Source: Panorpa germanica
Taxonomy: Eukaryota > Arthropoda > Insecta > Mecoptera > Panorpidae
Direction of reading: 5' to 3'
Assembly (NCBI GenBank): GCA_963678705.1
Contig: OY783223.1
Span: 3,286,001 to 3,350,000, forward strand
Length of the DNA stretch: 64,000 nucleotides
Shown: positions 25,119 through 37,699 of the stretch, piece after piece
Layout of the letters: each line of letters begins with the position of its first letter
How positions within the stretch are numbered: the stretch's first letter is position 1
The notes under the pieces: model-generated
Seen by the model: only the letters and a program-made list of their open reading frames with translations
What the model was told of the DNA's origin: nothing
Databases searched by the model: none
Translations under genes and position numbers: made by a program

Positions 25119-25124
25119 TTTATT
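25119..25124 (-). promoter_or_regulatory. Poly(A) signal of Unr
   Basis: TTTATT on the plus strand reads AATAAA on the minus strand, about 175 bp after the Unr stop codon. Confidence 0.55.
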
Positions 25125-25298
25125 CCATAATAAATCCATATTCCAGCGATATGTGGAAGTGGAATTGGGTCTGAGAGGCTATAGGACGTCAAGGACAAGG
25201 ACAGACCAAAAACTAAGAATTTATATTGACAATATATTATTAGCCTACACAGATTTGTTCGAAGGACAAGGGAATGCTCTCGGATCCGTTGGATGACA

Positions 25299-28200
25299 CT
25301 ACTCCAAAGGCATTCCCGGCAGACGTAGAGCACGTGCTGAGATTTGAAAACCTCTGGTACCGTCAGGACCTCGAGGTTGACGGAACATTGTTAAACGTGG
25401 TCCATTTTCCTCTGAAGGTCCTACACGAAGACGACTTATAAGACGCTCCGGACGGGCTTGCACATCGGTCACCTATAATTATTTTTTATTAATGTCTTGT
25501 ACAAAATTCAGTACTAGTGCCTTTATTTATAACCCGGACAAAATAAACATTTCAATTAGCTATATTTCCCATAGAGCTGAAAGTTGGTACAGACCTTGGG
25601 TACACTATTACAAATAAAATACTAAAAGTTCTCACCGATCGCACATCTGCAAAAAAAGTTATTCAAGATTAAAGGTTAACACAAATGGTTTTTCCAACTT
25701 TTCCGGTAAACAGTAAGTTTTATCATAAAAATAGATCAGACCAAAGTTGTAGATCATGAAATTATCTACAATAATTGTTCTTATACTTTTTTTCTAAAAA
25801 TCCCAATTCCTGAGATATGGCGATTCTAAAAGTTGAAGAAGTCGTATTCTACATAATGCACACATTTCCGCACCACTTGTGAGGTAGTGTTTCGTTTGTT
25901 TTTGAATCTAATTAGTGGTAATGTCAATAGCATGCGATGAATTGACTATTACTGAATCAAGATAACACTATTGTGATGTTATCCTAGAGATCCTTGAGCA
26001 CGTGAAAGTAAAATGATCTCATAATTCTTGTATTATGTGAATATCTTAACATGTGTTAAGTTTATTGGTGCTTTACATAAAATATTTTAACTTGTACTTG
26101 AAATAGTTAATTCAAATCACATTGCATAACTGTGTAATTTCGGAACTCTTTGAAATGTCCATATTTTCCTTAATGTGTATATTCTCACAATCGTATATTT
26201 ACACAAACCAATATTTTTACTCATATTAAACATCCGATGGCGTGTATACATAAAAGCGGTTCAGCGTACATATTGTTTTCTGTGAATTAGAATCGCAATA
26301 TCTCAGGAATGGTGATTCTTAGAAAAAAAAAGTATAAAAACTATTTTTGTATATAATTTCATGATCTACAACTTTCGTGTGATCTATTTTTATGATAAAA
26401 GTTACTGTTTACCGTAGAAATTGGAAAAACCATTTTTATTGACTTTTGACTTTGATAACTATTTATGCAGATGTGCGATCAGTGAGGACTTTTAGTATTT
26501 TATTGGTAATAATGTCCCCAAGGTGTATACCAACTTTCAGCTCTATGCGAAATATAGCTAATTTACCAATATTTTATTGTTCATTTTGACCGGATTATTA
26601 ATAGTAAACCGAAGTGGTTATACCACCCAGATAATTTTAAATCTACTAAAAAAAATATTTATTTACCTTTTGAACGTTACAAGCAGATGACTTTCCGCTT
26701 CGTTGATTCGTAATTAGAGCGAACTCTACTGTATCACCGGGCTGGAGTGGAGCTCCATTTTCCACTTCCGACATGTGGAAGAACAATTTTTTGCCTTCCT
26801 CAACTTCATATGCCAAAAAACCAAATAATCCTAAAAAATAAACAACAATGTATATTATTGCATGTAAATACATTTCGAATAGGCTTGTGTCCTACGTCTT
26901 AATTTCTATAAAAGTGTACTATATATTGATAAAGTGGGTTACTAGAACCTCAAATGTTCAATTATTTTTTAATAACTCTTTATATGTTAAGAGATATTAA
27001 CAATTAAAAAAGTCATTTTGTCTCCTTAATTATTAAAGGGATTCAACGTAGTACACATTCCAAGTGCATTTGACATCACAATCCTTGTGTAAGATTACCA
27101 ACCTTACAGCTCATAAATCTCTGCTATATGTATTTATATATCAAAATATCTAATATTATTTACAGCTATTTCAAGGAACATTCAAATTTCAATATTATGT
27201 CTGCCTTAGCCGGGTTAAATAAAATAAAAACTTATTATTCTTTCACTTGACTTGATTATTTGACTACCAACAGCAACAAAACATTACCACAGCACTGACC
27301 TACTTAACAAATAACTGACGTTAAAATGCATTTCACGTCATACAAACATGGCAGACTATTTCTAGCGCTAAAACTACAATTCAAACTTTTAATTCCTATA
27401 TCTTCGTCAATATTTAGATATTTAATAAAATAGACACGCCAATACACATTTATTAACATCAATTTCAATCAAAAATTATTTGAATTTTATTATATTATAC
27501 CTTTAATTGCATCGACAGTGGCTCTCTTTTTCTTTCTCAATGCTGTCACTTCAGCAGCACGACCTTCAGTATCGACTCGTAGAGTTACTGGATCACCAGC
27601 TTGAAGAAGATCTCTTTTATTTCCAAGACCAGTAATTCCAAAATCATAACAAGGTCCTTTTTCTCCATTTTCTAACGTGACCTTTAAAAATAAATCCAAA
27701 TAAGCACAGTCTTACAAAAAGTTTAGGAATACTCATTTTAATATTGTGGGAAAAACACTTAAAACTGAAGAATATACCCGTACTTTAATAAAAATAATAA
27801 AATAATATTAAAAGATTACCTGAATTAGACCAGAATATTCTGACTGGTCTGGATTAACAGAGCGTAGAGGTCTGGCGACAACGCCATTTAATACAAGTCC
27901 AGTGGCATCTGGCAGAGGTATAGATCCACGAGATAAGGTACGAACATTTTCAGCAGAACAACAACTTCCAGAACTACTACCATTAGCTCCACGTGGTGCA
28001 AGGGTATATTCTACTTCTTGTCCTAGATCCAATGTTGCTGTTTCACCTTCAAAATTACTACAACAAAACATTAAATATATATTAGTATCATATTTATTAC
28101 TTAAATTATCTATTCCTGAGAAATATTTACCTAAAATGAAAGAAGACTTCTTTGTCGTGAGATGTAGTTTCAATAAATCCAAATCCATCTTTAAGAGCAG

Positions 28201-31200
28201 CTACAAATCCTTGATATAGAGGACCTGTACTGCGGTTACTTTTACTAACACTATTACTTCGTATAATGCCATTTGAATTACTCGAGTTATTGGAACTATT
28301 ACTACCATGTGAGCTGTGATTGGTCGGCGGATTACTGGCTGTTATGACTACGTCTAATGCGATGAGTTCTTTGTTACGTTTTACCTAAAAGTAAACAATG
28401 ATTAAAAATCTTAAACGCCTAGCTTAACGAAGTATAGGCAATCCATTTAACACAAAGTTTTTATTTTTACCTGACATATATTGAATTCAACTTTGTCGCC
28501 CAAACGGGGCGGTTTCTCACAGTCTTTGGAAAAGAATGGTATGGTTTTCTTGACACCATTATTTTGATAAGTTATAAGACCCCCTTCTGGGGCACCCCCT
28601 GCACTTCCGGGAGCTTTTGTTGGACTCCTAGGAGCTGGTTCATTTGTAACAACACCAGTTACATTACTTTCAATTAGTGTTTCGAACTTGACTGTACCTA
28701 TTAACAAACAGAAAAATACATAAAAAGGCGTGCGCTATTTTTTTGTGAAAAAGATACGGTTATTAAATGACATACCTGGCGGTAAATGCTTAATGCGGAT
28801 AGCACTGTGTCTTAGGTTTGCAAATGAACTGCTTGGATCTTGTATAGCAGTAAATTCAACTTCATCGCCAACACTAATTTCGCGTGACACGTCAAGAACT
28901 TCTGTAAAATGAAAGAATAAACGTGGTTCTCTTTCAACACAACGTAAAAAACCAAAACCATCCTTCAAGGCAGCCACAACACCCTGATCACGCCTTTCAC
29001 CAGACACAAGGAAAGATTCATCCAATAGTGATATGGATGTGGCCCTTTGCAATTGATCTCGACGATCAGTTGCTAATTGGAATTGGACCCAATCACCATG
29101 GCGTAATGTGAAATCACCTTTTTGATCTTTGTCTCCAAATGGTACCTAAAATATTTACATATATATTAATATATTTCTTAATGCTATGTAATGTATTCAT
29201 TTTATTTTGTTTTCTACTTACTTCTACTTCTGAGTGGTCAGGCGCTCTATATCGGATCCTTCCAGGTAAAGGATCGTTTTGATGCCGCTGACCTGTACCT
29301 CGATCTAACGGTTTAAGCACTTGACCTCTAGTTATATCGGAATTTACATCTTCAAATACTACTGATCCAGTCGGTAGTCGTGTTATGCTGCAAGCGACCT
29401 CTTTTCCCTAAAATTAATAACAATTTATTTCTGAATGACAAAAACATTAACAATATAAATTATAGTACCATATATATAGTATAAACATTTATATATATAA
29501 TTAGAGTTTACCCTCGTCGCAAGCGACGTCTTTTTAGTGTGTATGATTTGAATTTAATAAAATAATTCGTAATTTCATTTCAAATTTTAATACCATTTTT
29601 AAATTGAAATATTTAACTCATTCTATATAAATTTTACATATAAAAAGATATAATTTTTCATATAAATTAATTAAAAAATATATTTCTTTTATCAAAATAA
29701 AAAATATTTTCAATTTATGCGTTAGTTGACAAACTTTTTTTCAAAATTTGGGATTTTTTTTTCGATTCGTAAATAATTTACCAAGGTTAGCCTATATACA
29801 AAATTTCAACTTTCTAGCATAATTCTACTGCTCCCGTGCTCCCAAATAAAATTTTGAAATTTTAATTTTTTTTTTGATTAATAATATACTTAATTATTCT
29901 ACAATCCAGAATATGAACTTGCCCAAAGATCCCTACCGGGCAACCGAATTTTTTCAACGCCCCCTTTTTCTATTTTTGAATTTCTAATTTTTGAAAAATG
30001 TCAGCATTGACCATTGTAATACACATGCAAAATTTCATTTAGTAATACAGCAAGAAAGAGCCCAACTTTTTTTCAGTTTTTCCAAAATTCCATGAAATTC
30101 AGGGACGCCAAATGTCTTAGAATTTTTTTCTCTACGAAACAGGAAATTTTCAAAAACATTGATGGAGCCGTTTTCAGCTACCATACAAAATTCAGTACCA
30201 AACATATAAGAATATAAACATACAGTTGGAACATTATAATATAGGATTATAGTACCATAATAGTATAAATATATAGATTTTGTTACATTTCTTGTTTGAA
30301 TTGTGAACTCCACATCGTCTCCTAAACGAAGTTCTTCACTTGTTTTTGCTTCAGAAAAATGGAAAAATATTTCCTTTACAACGTCAGCTCGTTCTATAAA
30401 TCCAAATGACTCTTTCATTGAACAAACGACTCCTCTGTATTGAACTGGGTGTGCGGGATTCTCTAGTCGAACATGACAAGCTCCGAGGTTACCCCTAAAA
30501 TAATTTTATAATTAAAAAAAATAATTAAAAGAATGTACAAGTTTATTTTCTTATTAAAAGTACCTTTGGTTTGTAGCTATTTGAAAAGAAACTTTATCGC
30601 CACTTCGTAATGTAACATTTCCTTCTACATCATCTTTTGTGTATGGTAGAAAGAAACATTCACCACGATTTTCGTAGGAAATTCGTCCTTGGGTATCACC
30701 AGATCCTTCGGTGCGAAGTTCTGTCGTTACAGTTCCGGTTACGCGTTCTTCACTTAGGACCTGCCAAATACCACCATGTGTTACATTTATGACACTTGAA
30801 ATTCCAATTAGATTAATTGCTGGTTACAAAATATATTTGTATTAAGATGTTACACCTTCCAGATAGTTTTAAGTTGTACGAAGATATTTATTTATTTCGC
30901 TGCAATAGAGAAGCTACAACTTTTTTTGGTTCTCAGGATGGTGTAATTCCTTAATATGTGTATATCAGGTACCTAATACTATATATAATTAATAAAACAG
31001 CTTCTTGTGGAGAAATTTTTGCATATATTTATGAAAACAGCTGCGAACCACAGGATGCACGGGTTTTTTGGTCACTGTGGCAGACAACTTACTCGAAAAA
31101 TGGTATAGAATCAAAGGCAATGCAAAAGAGTCCTCCACAATTACTGTAGTGTTTTAAAATTGCAATAAACTATACCTTTTGCATAAGCACACTGACATCT

Positions 31201-32268
31201 CCACCTTTAAGATGGGTGGGATCTCTAGTAAATTGGAGGAGTTTAGGACGGGGAAGCAGGGCGGGACTTGTCGCACTCTCCACACCAACTTTAAGCATAC
31301 GTGTTGGGGGTGAGGGACTGGAGAGCTGCCACAGCGACCAGGAGGAACGAGGAGTGGCCTTTGGAAAGGATTTTAGTTCGTGGATTACATAATTATTTAA
31401 ATAAATGAACAAAACAATTCTTTTTTTTTAATTTTTTTGTACTATAAAATAAAAAAAAAAGTTCTTACTACTTCAGGTGCAATCTTCGAGACAGTGCTTG
31501 CAATTGGTTTTCCTGTTCTGCGATCATATGTCATTTCAAATTCAACTGGATCTCCTATTTTAAGGTGTTCTATATTTCCACTGAATTGACTGAAGTGGAA
31601 AAACAGTCGTGCTTGTCGCTCACAACACTGAATAAAGCCATAGGAGTGCTAAAACAAATATACATACAAGGTGTAATCGTCATTAATTTGGTAATTTGAT
31701 ATCTTAAGGGGTTACAAGCCTATTGCAGGCTTTGGGGGTGGTGTGGTGTATCCTCTTAATATGATATTGACTAAAAAAGAATAAGAGATTGGTATATTTA
31801 CCAGTAGTTTTTCAATAATTCCAGTCTCTCGGGTTCCTTGATTAGCAGAATCATTACTGCTGCTATAACTACTACCATTACTACTTCCAAAAACACCCAC
31901 AGTTCCGGAATCCCCACTATTAAAAGCGGGTGCTCCCGGATTGTCCATACTGAAAGTACCTATTGGAAAGCGTCCCGAGTCTCTGGTACTTGTTGGTGGT
32001 GGCGAAGGATTTGAAGGATAAGAAAAGTAGGATTTTTCACGAGCTGTTGGTGACGAGAAGTCGCTGAAGCTGCCTACAATTGAATTGTTTTTTTTTTTAT
32101 ATATGTCCGAATAATTGTTACTGATTATAATTATTGCTTACCATTACGGAAGCTCTTTGGGGTTCCGCTGTGGCCGGGCGTCACCCCGTAGGTCTTGTAC
32201 TCGAGGATAGCTGGGTCTGAGTTCATGCTGGGCGGCTGGAAACTTTTCCACTGAGGATTATTAGACAT
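25299..32268 (-). CDS. Unr: Unr/CSDE1, cold-shock-domain RNA-binding protein
   Basis: Fourteen coding exons: 32142-32268, 31802-32073, 31469-31648, 31176-31358, 30564-30760, 30287-30494, 29222-29407, 28776-29145, 28471-28697, 28131-28384, 27820-28057, 27501-27681, 26667-26830 and 25299-25472. All phases join, giving 986 aa. Five canonical cold-shock domains are visible by their FGF and FFH RNA-contact motifs: [14 protein letters not shown] (about 125-190), [41 protein letters not shown] and GLFGFLA/LFFHMSE. Degenerate cold-shock-like units lie between them. The last exon carries the SUZ-C-like [12 protein letters not shown] and ends at TAG 25299-25301. In the family this cytoplasmic protein controls mRNA translation and stability; in Drosophila it partners Sxl on msl-2 mRNA. 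The N-terminal Ser/Asn-rich segment (exon 2) is linker-like. Three introns are filled by transposons. Confidence 0.95.
25529..26598. mobile_element. Foldback element in the last intron of Unr
   Basis: About 1.07 kb with roughly 300-bp terminal inverted repeats. The left arm begins ATAACCCGGACAAAATAAAC. The right arm ends ATTTTGACCGGATTATTA. Matching inner blocks include AGAGCTGAAAGTTGGTA / TACCAACTTTCAGCTCTATG and AGATCATGAAATTAT / ATAATTTCATGATCT. It fills about 90% of the 1194-bp intron between exons 13 and 14. No coding frame is evident in the spacer. Confidence 0.85.
26879..27475 (-). mobile_element. MITE family A, copy 9, in Unr intron 12
   Basis: Reverse copy beginning AATAGGCTTGTGTCCTA. 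The last 40 bp or so (GACCACTAAAAAATGAGGACACAAGCCC) is missing. It takes up 597 of the 670 bp between exons 12 and 13 and stops 25 bp from the exon 12 boundary. Confidence 0.9.
29501..30246 (-). mobile_element. Helitron-like element, family D, copy 2, in Unr intron 6
   Basis: Read on the minus strand, it starts A|TCCTATATTATAATG (30246). It ends with hairpin CGTCGC TT GCGACG (29515-29528), 10 nt, and CTAA followed by host T (29501). Hairpin, spacer length and CTRR end match copy 1. It fills 746 of 879 bp of the intron between exons 6 and 7 and stops 40 bp from the exon 6 donor. Confidence 0.75.
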
Positions 32269-34183
32269 GACCGATTCTAATTCTTTTTTTTACTAATTTA
32301 TTCGATTGTTAAACTTATAAGTGCAGTAGCATATATCACAGAATGGTTATAAATTTCTTATACAACAATTACATTAAGTTCACTTATAATTTGGCCGCTG
32401 CAGAAAATGTTTGTAGCCGAGCAGCAGTCATGGCACGCCGAAGGCGTTTTAAAACGATACACAATACTTAATTATTTTGTTATATTTATTTTTGTACTGA
32501 TTAACAAAATGACACTATGACTCGACGATTCACTAAATTCACAAGAGTTCGACACAGGTAACTAGATGTTTACGATAGCTTGGGTACAATTAGTATTTAT
32601 AACAAAGGTCCAAAATATTAAATTAAAATCCTCAGATGTCTTCAATGCGTGCTGGGTGCGATTGTGGATCTTGGAGAAGAATGTTGGTTGCGTTGTTTTG
32701 TTGTTCAAAAGTTACTTACAATTTACTAGTCTAAATTTGGTGGTTAGTTACACAAGCTGAAACAAAAACACTAGGTTAAATGATATCACAAAAGAAGGGA
32801 TGGGGTGAGGCAGTCGGAAAAGTGTAATACTTAAAAATTATAGAAAAACGTACTTTGAAACATAATACTGCTAAATGTTTACATTATAATCATTTCCGGA
32901 AATAATATAAATCGTTTGCATAAATTCAAACAATAAGGCATTACTTCCTCATCAAGAAAATAATAAAGGGTTGAATGAGAATCATATTATATCTCTGCAT
33001 CAATGCACTGATAGTATGCAATTTGAAATGCATTGAATGTAATACATTTGTAACAGGGCTATAAAACGGGCATCGGATTACATTAATAAGACTGTTTTCT
33101 TTGATTGAATCGAGTGATTTTCTGCATTATACCTACAATAAATGAGTAAAAACATTTTTTTTGACTTACCACGACACAGCACAGCACTGACGACATGCCG
33201 CCATGTTGAATGTCAACATGTCTTGTCAGTAGTGTTGCCTGTGAAGAAGCGTTCATGTTGTAATTCAAAAATCTGCAGAATAAATTTCCCTCCTTGAACT
33301 CCAAATGTATATATATATTTTTGTGTTTTAATACAATTTTTTCGCCTATTTTTATATATATTATTTTACTTGGTTTTTAAAAACATTTAACGCCAATTAC
33401 AATTTCTTTTTAATATCATTTATCATAATAATTTTTTTACTTTTTTTAAATTTTGAGGAAGGGAGTTTTGCATGGATCTTGATTAAAACAAAAAAACTAT
33501 CTGTAAATTATTCATTTGTCATAATTTGATTTATATGAATTTATAAACAAGCTGCTTTGATAATATTTTATTTCTGAAAATATAAACAAAGTAATCCGTT
33601 CTAATTTAAGACTTCTAATGATTTGTTTCGCGATTTGGAGTGCAACAGAGCTCCTAAAATACTTCTATACCTGATATAATGGACACTAAAATGTTTATTG
33701 TATAATTTGGTATAATTATAAATATTCTTCAATAACATAACATAGTATAAATATTTAAATAATAATATTAATTGGAACTTTTTTTAAATTTAATTAATAA
33801 AATAATGAGGCAGTATTGCCAACATTGGCCAAGATTATAAAGAGCAATAAAGAGGTTTTGTGTGTCAAGCTGTGGTTGTTGTGCTTGTTCTTTTGTATTC
33901 TAAATAAATTAAATTATTTTAGTTAAAACATTACAATATTGATATGTAATCCATTACATTATCAAATGTTTACTACTTATTTTACATTGCTTATTTATCG
34001 AACAACTTTTATAGATCTTTCACACTGACACAATAAGGTAAAAAATGACACTGTCAAATAAGTTGTTTTCCTTTTTTATGTACGGTTATTTATAACTGTA
34101 AATTATTCTTATTTCTTCGTTGTTGACGTCGATTTTTAGGTGAACTTCATATAGTATCTAAAAAAAAAATTCCACAAATAACT
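32269..34183. other. Shared 5' region of Unr (-) and the BTB gene (+)
   Basis: Head-to-head genes with 1.9 kb between start codons. A possible non-coding Unr exon ends at a donor (GTG|GTAAGTC on the minus strand) near 33172. A possible 5' exon/intron junction of the BTB gene lies near 34139 (TTTTTAG|GTGAACTTC). No repeat-family copy was recognised here, unlike most other gaps. Confidence 0.45.
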
Positions 34184-36236
34184 ATGGACGCAGAACAGTT
34201 TTCTCTTAAATGGAATAACTTTCATTCTAACCTAGCCAATGGGTTTCATGTCCTTTTACAAGATAAGGACCTCGTAGACGTAACGCTAGCTGTTGATGGT
34301 AAACTTTTACATGCACACAAAATCGTATTATCAGTATGCAGTCCATATTTCAAACAAATGTTTAAGGTACTTTTATATTTAATAACACAAGAAATATTTC
34401 TCAATTTATGAATGTAAAACACGTATATTTTTATTGTAGATACAACCTGAAAAACATCCTATATGTATTTTAAGAGGAGTCACTTACAGTGATTTATCAA
34501 ATATCTTACAATTTATGTATCAAGGAGAGGTCAATGTCAGACAAGAAGACTTGGCAAATTTTCTGAAGACTGCTGAGTTATTACAAATAAAAGGACTTAC
34601 AGATAATGAGCCCCAGGTTAGTTTTAAAAATGTTTGCTTTTCTTGAATGTGTTAACTCTCGGATAGTTTTGACAAAAGCACTTTAAAGTTTTTGCGGTCA
34701 ATGGAAGAAAATCGTATCGTGGTTTATATTTTTACTAAAACTTCCAGACTATAAAAAAAGTAATGTGTTTTTATGTTTCCGATGGATACTGTGCTAAAAC
34801 ATACTCTTTTAGTTTCAGTACGAACCTCCTCCAATTGAATCATCTCTTCCAATTCCCTTACCGCTACCTATACAAAAAGAACAAAGACCAAAAGTAGAGC
34901 GATCAGCATCTCCATATTGTTCTGCAATTATCACAGAGCCTCCCGTAACAGACTTAGCACCAACACCGCCTCCTGTGATACCTGTAATACCCACACAATC
35001 CACTATTGATAAAAAACGACCAGCATCTTCCAGATCTCAAATTAATAGTAAAAGAACAAAAAGCGAAATTGATGATCTCTCACCTCCAGAATCTGTTGAT
35101 GCTACACCAAAGACTGAACCTATTGATCTAGAGTAAGTTTTTTATTTATTTTTATTGTAATGGCTCTTTATGGTCAAAATAAAAGTCAGATTTTATGAAT
35201 GTTTTTGTAATTTCAGCTTTAGTTAAGGTAGCAACGAGCTTTATATCTTAGAAAATCGAATTAATAAAAAAGTGTGCTTTTGCACATACATATGACATAC
35301 AGTGTACGTTTTATATCATAACAGCATATACATAGGATATGCAATATACATGAATGTATATACCTTGAATATAGTTAGTTTATCCAATGGGCTTGTGTCC
35401 TATGTCTTAATTTCTACAAAACTGTACTATATTTTGATAAAGTTGGTTACTAGAACCTCAATTTTCAATTATTTTTTAATAACTCTTTATATGTTAAGAG
35501 ATATTAACAATTAAAAAAGTCATTTTTTCTCTTTAATTATTAAAGGATTCAACGTTGTACACATTCCCAATGCATGTGACATCACAACTGCTGCCAACCT
35601 TACAGCTTATAAATCTCTGCTCTATGTATTTATATATCAAATATTGTTTACAGCTATTTCATGGAACAATCACATTTCAATTATATGTCTGCCTTAACAG
35701 GGTTAAATAAAATAAAAACTTATTATTCTTTGACTTGACTTGATTATTTCGACTACAAACAGCTACAAAACATTATCACAGCACTGACCTACTCAACAAA
35801 TAACTGACGTTAAAATGCATTTCACGTCATACAAATATGGCCGACCATTTCTAGCGCTAAAACTACAATTCAAATTTTTAATTGCTATATCTCCGTCAAT
35901 ATTTTGATATTTAATAGAATAGACACGCCAATACACATTTATTAACATCAATTTCAATCAACAATTGGAAAATCGACCACTAAAAAATGAGGACACAAGC
36001 CCATTGTTTTTTGTTTACGAGCGCTTTATCAAAATAATTTTTAAGATTTTTTAAAATGACAAAGTAGTTGTAACTTATATTATTATTTATTTAAAACAGC
36101 TCTGATGATTATGACGACACATCTGCAACACTGGGAGATGGTTTACAACACTTTTTCGATTCGCAGAAAGATGGTCTTAGTTCTTCTATGCTGAACATGT
36201 CATCATCACTCCAAGAGTCGGCGTTATCCGAACAAG
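34184..36236 (+). CDS. BTB gene, shared 5' exons (mod(mdg4)/lola type)
   Basis: Four exons common to all predicted isoforms: 34184-34366, 34440-34616, 34819-35132 and 36100-36236. They give 270 codons plus one base (phase 1). Residues 1-120 form an insect ttk-type BTB domain: [19 protein letters not shown], then [32 protein letters not shown], and [20 protein letters not shown]. This subgroup (mod(mdg4), lola, tramtrack) dimerises through BTB and acts on chromatin; the wording here is closest to mod(mdg4). Exon 3 is Pro- and Ser-rich with a basic patch ([17 protein letters not shown]), a possible nuclear signal. Exon 4 is acidic and Ser-rich, ends GAA CAA G, and must be spliced to a variable 3' exon. 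Six candidates follow downstream. Confidence 0.92.
35387..36004 (-). mobile_element. MITE family A, copy 10, in BTB gene intron 3
   Basis: Reverse copy with both ends intact (AATGGGCTTGTGTCCTATG and GGACACAAGCCCATT). It ends 96 bp before exon 4. Confidence 0.92.
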
Positions 36237-36601
36237 GTAAAATGACATTTCTTTTATTTTTATAATAATAATGTTATTTGTTTTTGACTATTTGTTTATC
36301 ATATTTACTAAGTTATTTTCTATAATATATAAAATTATATATATATATTTTTTGTTTATTCTTTTCTTCTATTCTCTTTTTGTATTTAATTTTTGCATAA
36401 TATGAAAATTATAATGTAAGAAATTTCATTATTATTTTATATTTATGAGATTTACATTTTTTATAAGTATTCACAATAAGGATCGATAAATTTGTTTATA
36501 ATAAAAATAGAAAATAGTTTAGGGTGAGTTTAGGAATAGTTTAGGATGGGGATGTACTTTTCTTTTTCTACATAAGCGTTCATTTTTTGTATTTCGTATA
36601 C

Positions 36602-36830
36602 TTTGGGCTGTGAACTCATTTTTTTAAGGGTCGATTTCTTCTTTAACTCTTTATTGAAATATTGGTTAATAGACGTATATTGGCGTTTCTATTTTATTAA
36701 ATATCCTAAAATTGACGAATCTATTAAAGTTTTGAATATTGTTTTGCTGCGTAATATTCTGGTTGTTATCTCAGTAGTTGATAACGTCACAAAACCAGAA
36801 AAAAAGCGCTAAGGAAAAACTCACGGTTAT
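36602..36830 (+). mobile_element. Diverged family A 5' fragment
   Basis: GGGCTGTGAACTCATTTTTT, then TATTGGCGTTTCTATTTTATTA, resemble the first 120 bp of family A. The rest is not alignable by eye. Confidence 0.5.
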
Positions 36831-37010
36831 AAATACGCACAAGAAATTACCTACATGATAAAATGCACACATAAACGCAAATGCCAATTTTTAACTAAGG
36901 TCGTGTAATAATTTTGATTTGTGACAACAGTGTTGGCTGAAAAATGTTGTAATTCTATAAATAATGAAATTTAATTTTTCCACTGAAGTTCTTATTTCAT
37001 TTTTCATCAG

Positions 37011-37192
37011 AAGATCACTATTTGGTGGCCATTCCTAATATTGGGATTACTAAACATGCTGCGAAGAAGATTTGTAGTCAATGCCAAAAGAAGAAAATTA
37101 TAAGAAACTCAAGATACCAGTGCCAACTTTGTCCGAATTCTCCTGCGTTGTGTGCTTTTAAGTGTTTTGCAGAATGGCATGAACTAAATTGA
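37011..37192 (+). CDS. BTB gene 3' exon 1: piggyBac-type zinc ribbon
   Basis: Acceptor TTTTTCATCAG, then 182 bp to TGA 37190-37192. Exon 4's final G plus AA makes GAA, and the frame stays open for 60 codons (isoform 330 aa). It has no in-frame ATG, so it is only found by splicing. The peptide has C-x2-C-x12-C-x2-C-x6-C-x3-C-x4-H (ICSQC, RYQCQLC, ALCAFKCFAEWH), the cysteine-rich zinc ribbon seen at the C-terminus of piggyBac-type transposases. No transposase catalytic part is nearby. It is probably a captured DNA- or protein-binding module used as an isoform end. Confidence 0.75.
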
Positions 37193-37324
37193 TTTTTAGT
37201 TCAAAATAGGCAATGTTTTATGAAATTAATTTTAAAATTGTATTTTGTCCTAAATTAAATTGCATGTTAATAATGAAATATTTTATAAATTAAGAAATCG
37301 TATCAGTTTTGATAAAAACTGGAG

Positions 37325-37461
37325 TTTTGAAAATGAATATTGCTATATTTTCTAGTTAAATTCCAATTTTTATAATAATTTATGACAAACCCTTAGAAAT
37401 GTTACCAGTCATATAAAAATTGAAATTTAATTAGAAAATATAGCAATATTCATTTTCAAAA
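37325..37461. repeat. Foldback palindrome after 3' exon 1
   Basis: TTTTGAAAATGAATATTGCT (37325) is inverted at 37442-37461 (AGCAATATTCATTTTCAAAA). The match continues inward for about 50 bp per arm with small gaps (TATATTTTCTA / TAGAAAATATA), leaving a loop of about 35 bp. It lies 130 bp after the stop of the first zinc-ribbon exon. Confidence 0.75.
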
Positions 37462-37551
37462 CTTATTTTTGCGGTTCCAACTCATTAAAAGTCAGTGGAA
37501 GAAAGCTTAAAATGTAGATACGTTATTCATCTAACTAATTGCAGCTTTAGA

Positions 37552-37666
37552 TTTTGATTCGCGTTTACAGTTACTTACATAAAACGATTTAAACATAAAA
37601 AAACAAGTTTTTTTGATAATATAGACCTGCTGTATAGTATCGCCATCTATATTTCGCGAATCAAAA
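37552..37666. mobile_element. Short inverted-repeat element, family E, copy 2
   Basis: 115 bp with the same TTTTGATTCGCG / CGCGAATCAAAA ends and interior (TTACTTACATAAAACGATTT) as the copy at 3196-3312. Confidence 0.75.
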
Positions 37667-37699
37667 ATGGCCAAGTATCGCTTCACCTTAAACTACGTG

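Noticed and set aside
25045..25296. 83-codon plus-strand frame next to the Unr end
   Set aside because: It lies over the minus-strand 3' UTR of Unr and ends at the stop of its last exon. The minus strand encodes the conserved SUZ-C-like end, so this frame is a shadow.
29459..30260. ATTATAGTACCATA on both sides of the Helitron-like copy, read as a 14-bp target duplication
   Set aside because: The left copy lies about 28 bp outside the CTAA end, the surroundings are low-complexity AT, and copy 1 has no such duplication. The hairpin and CTRR ends fit better.
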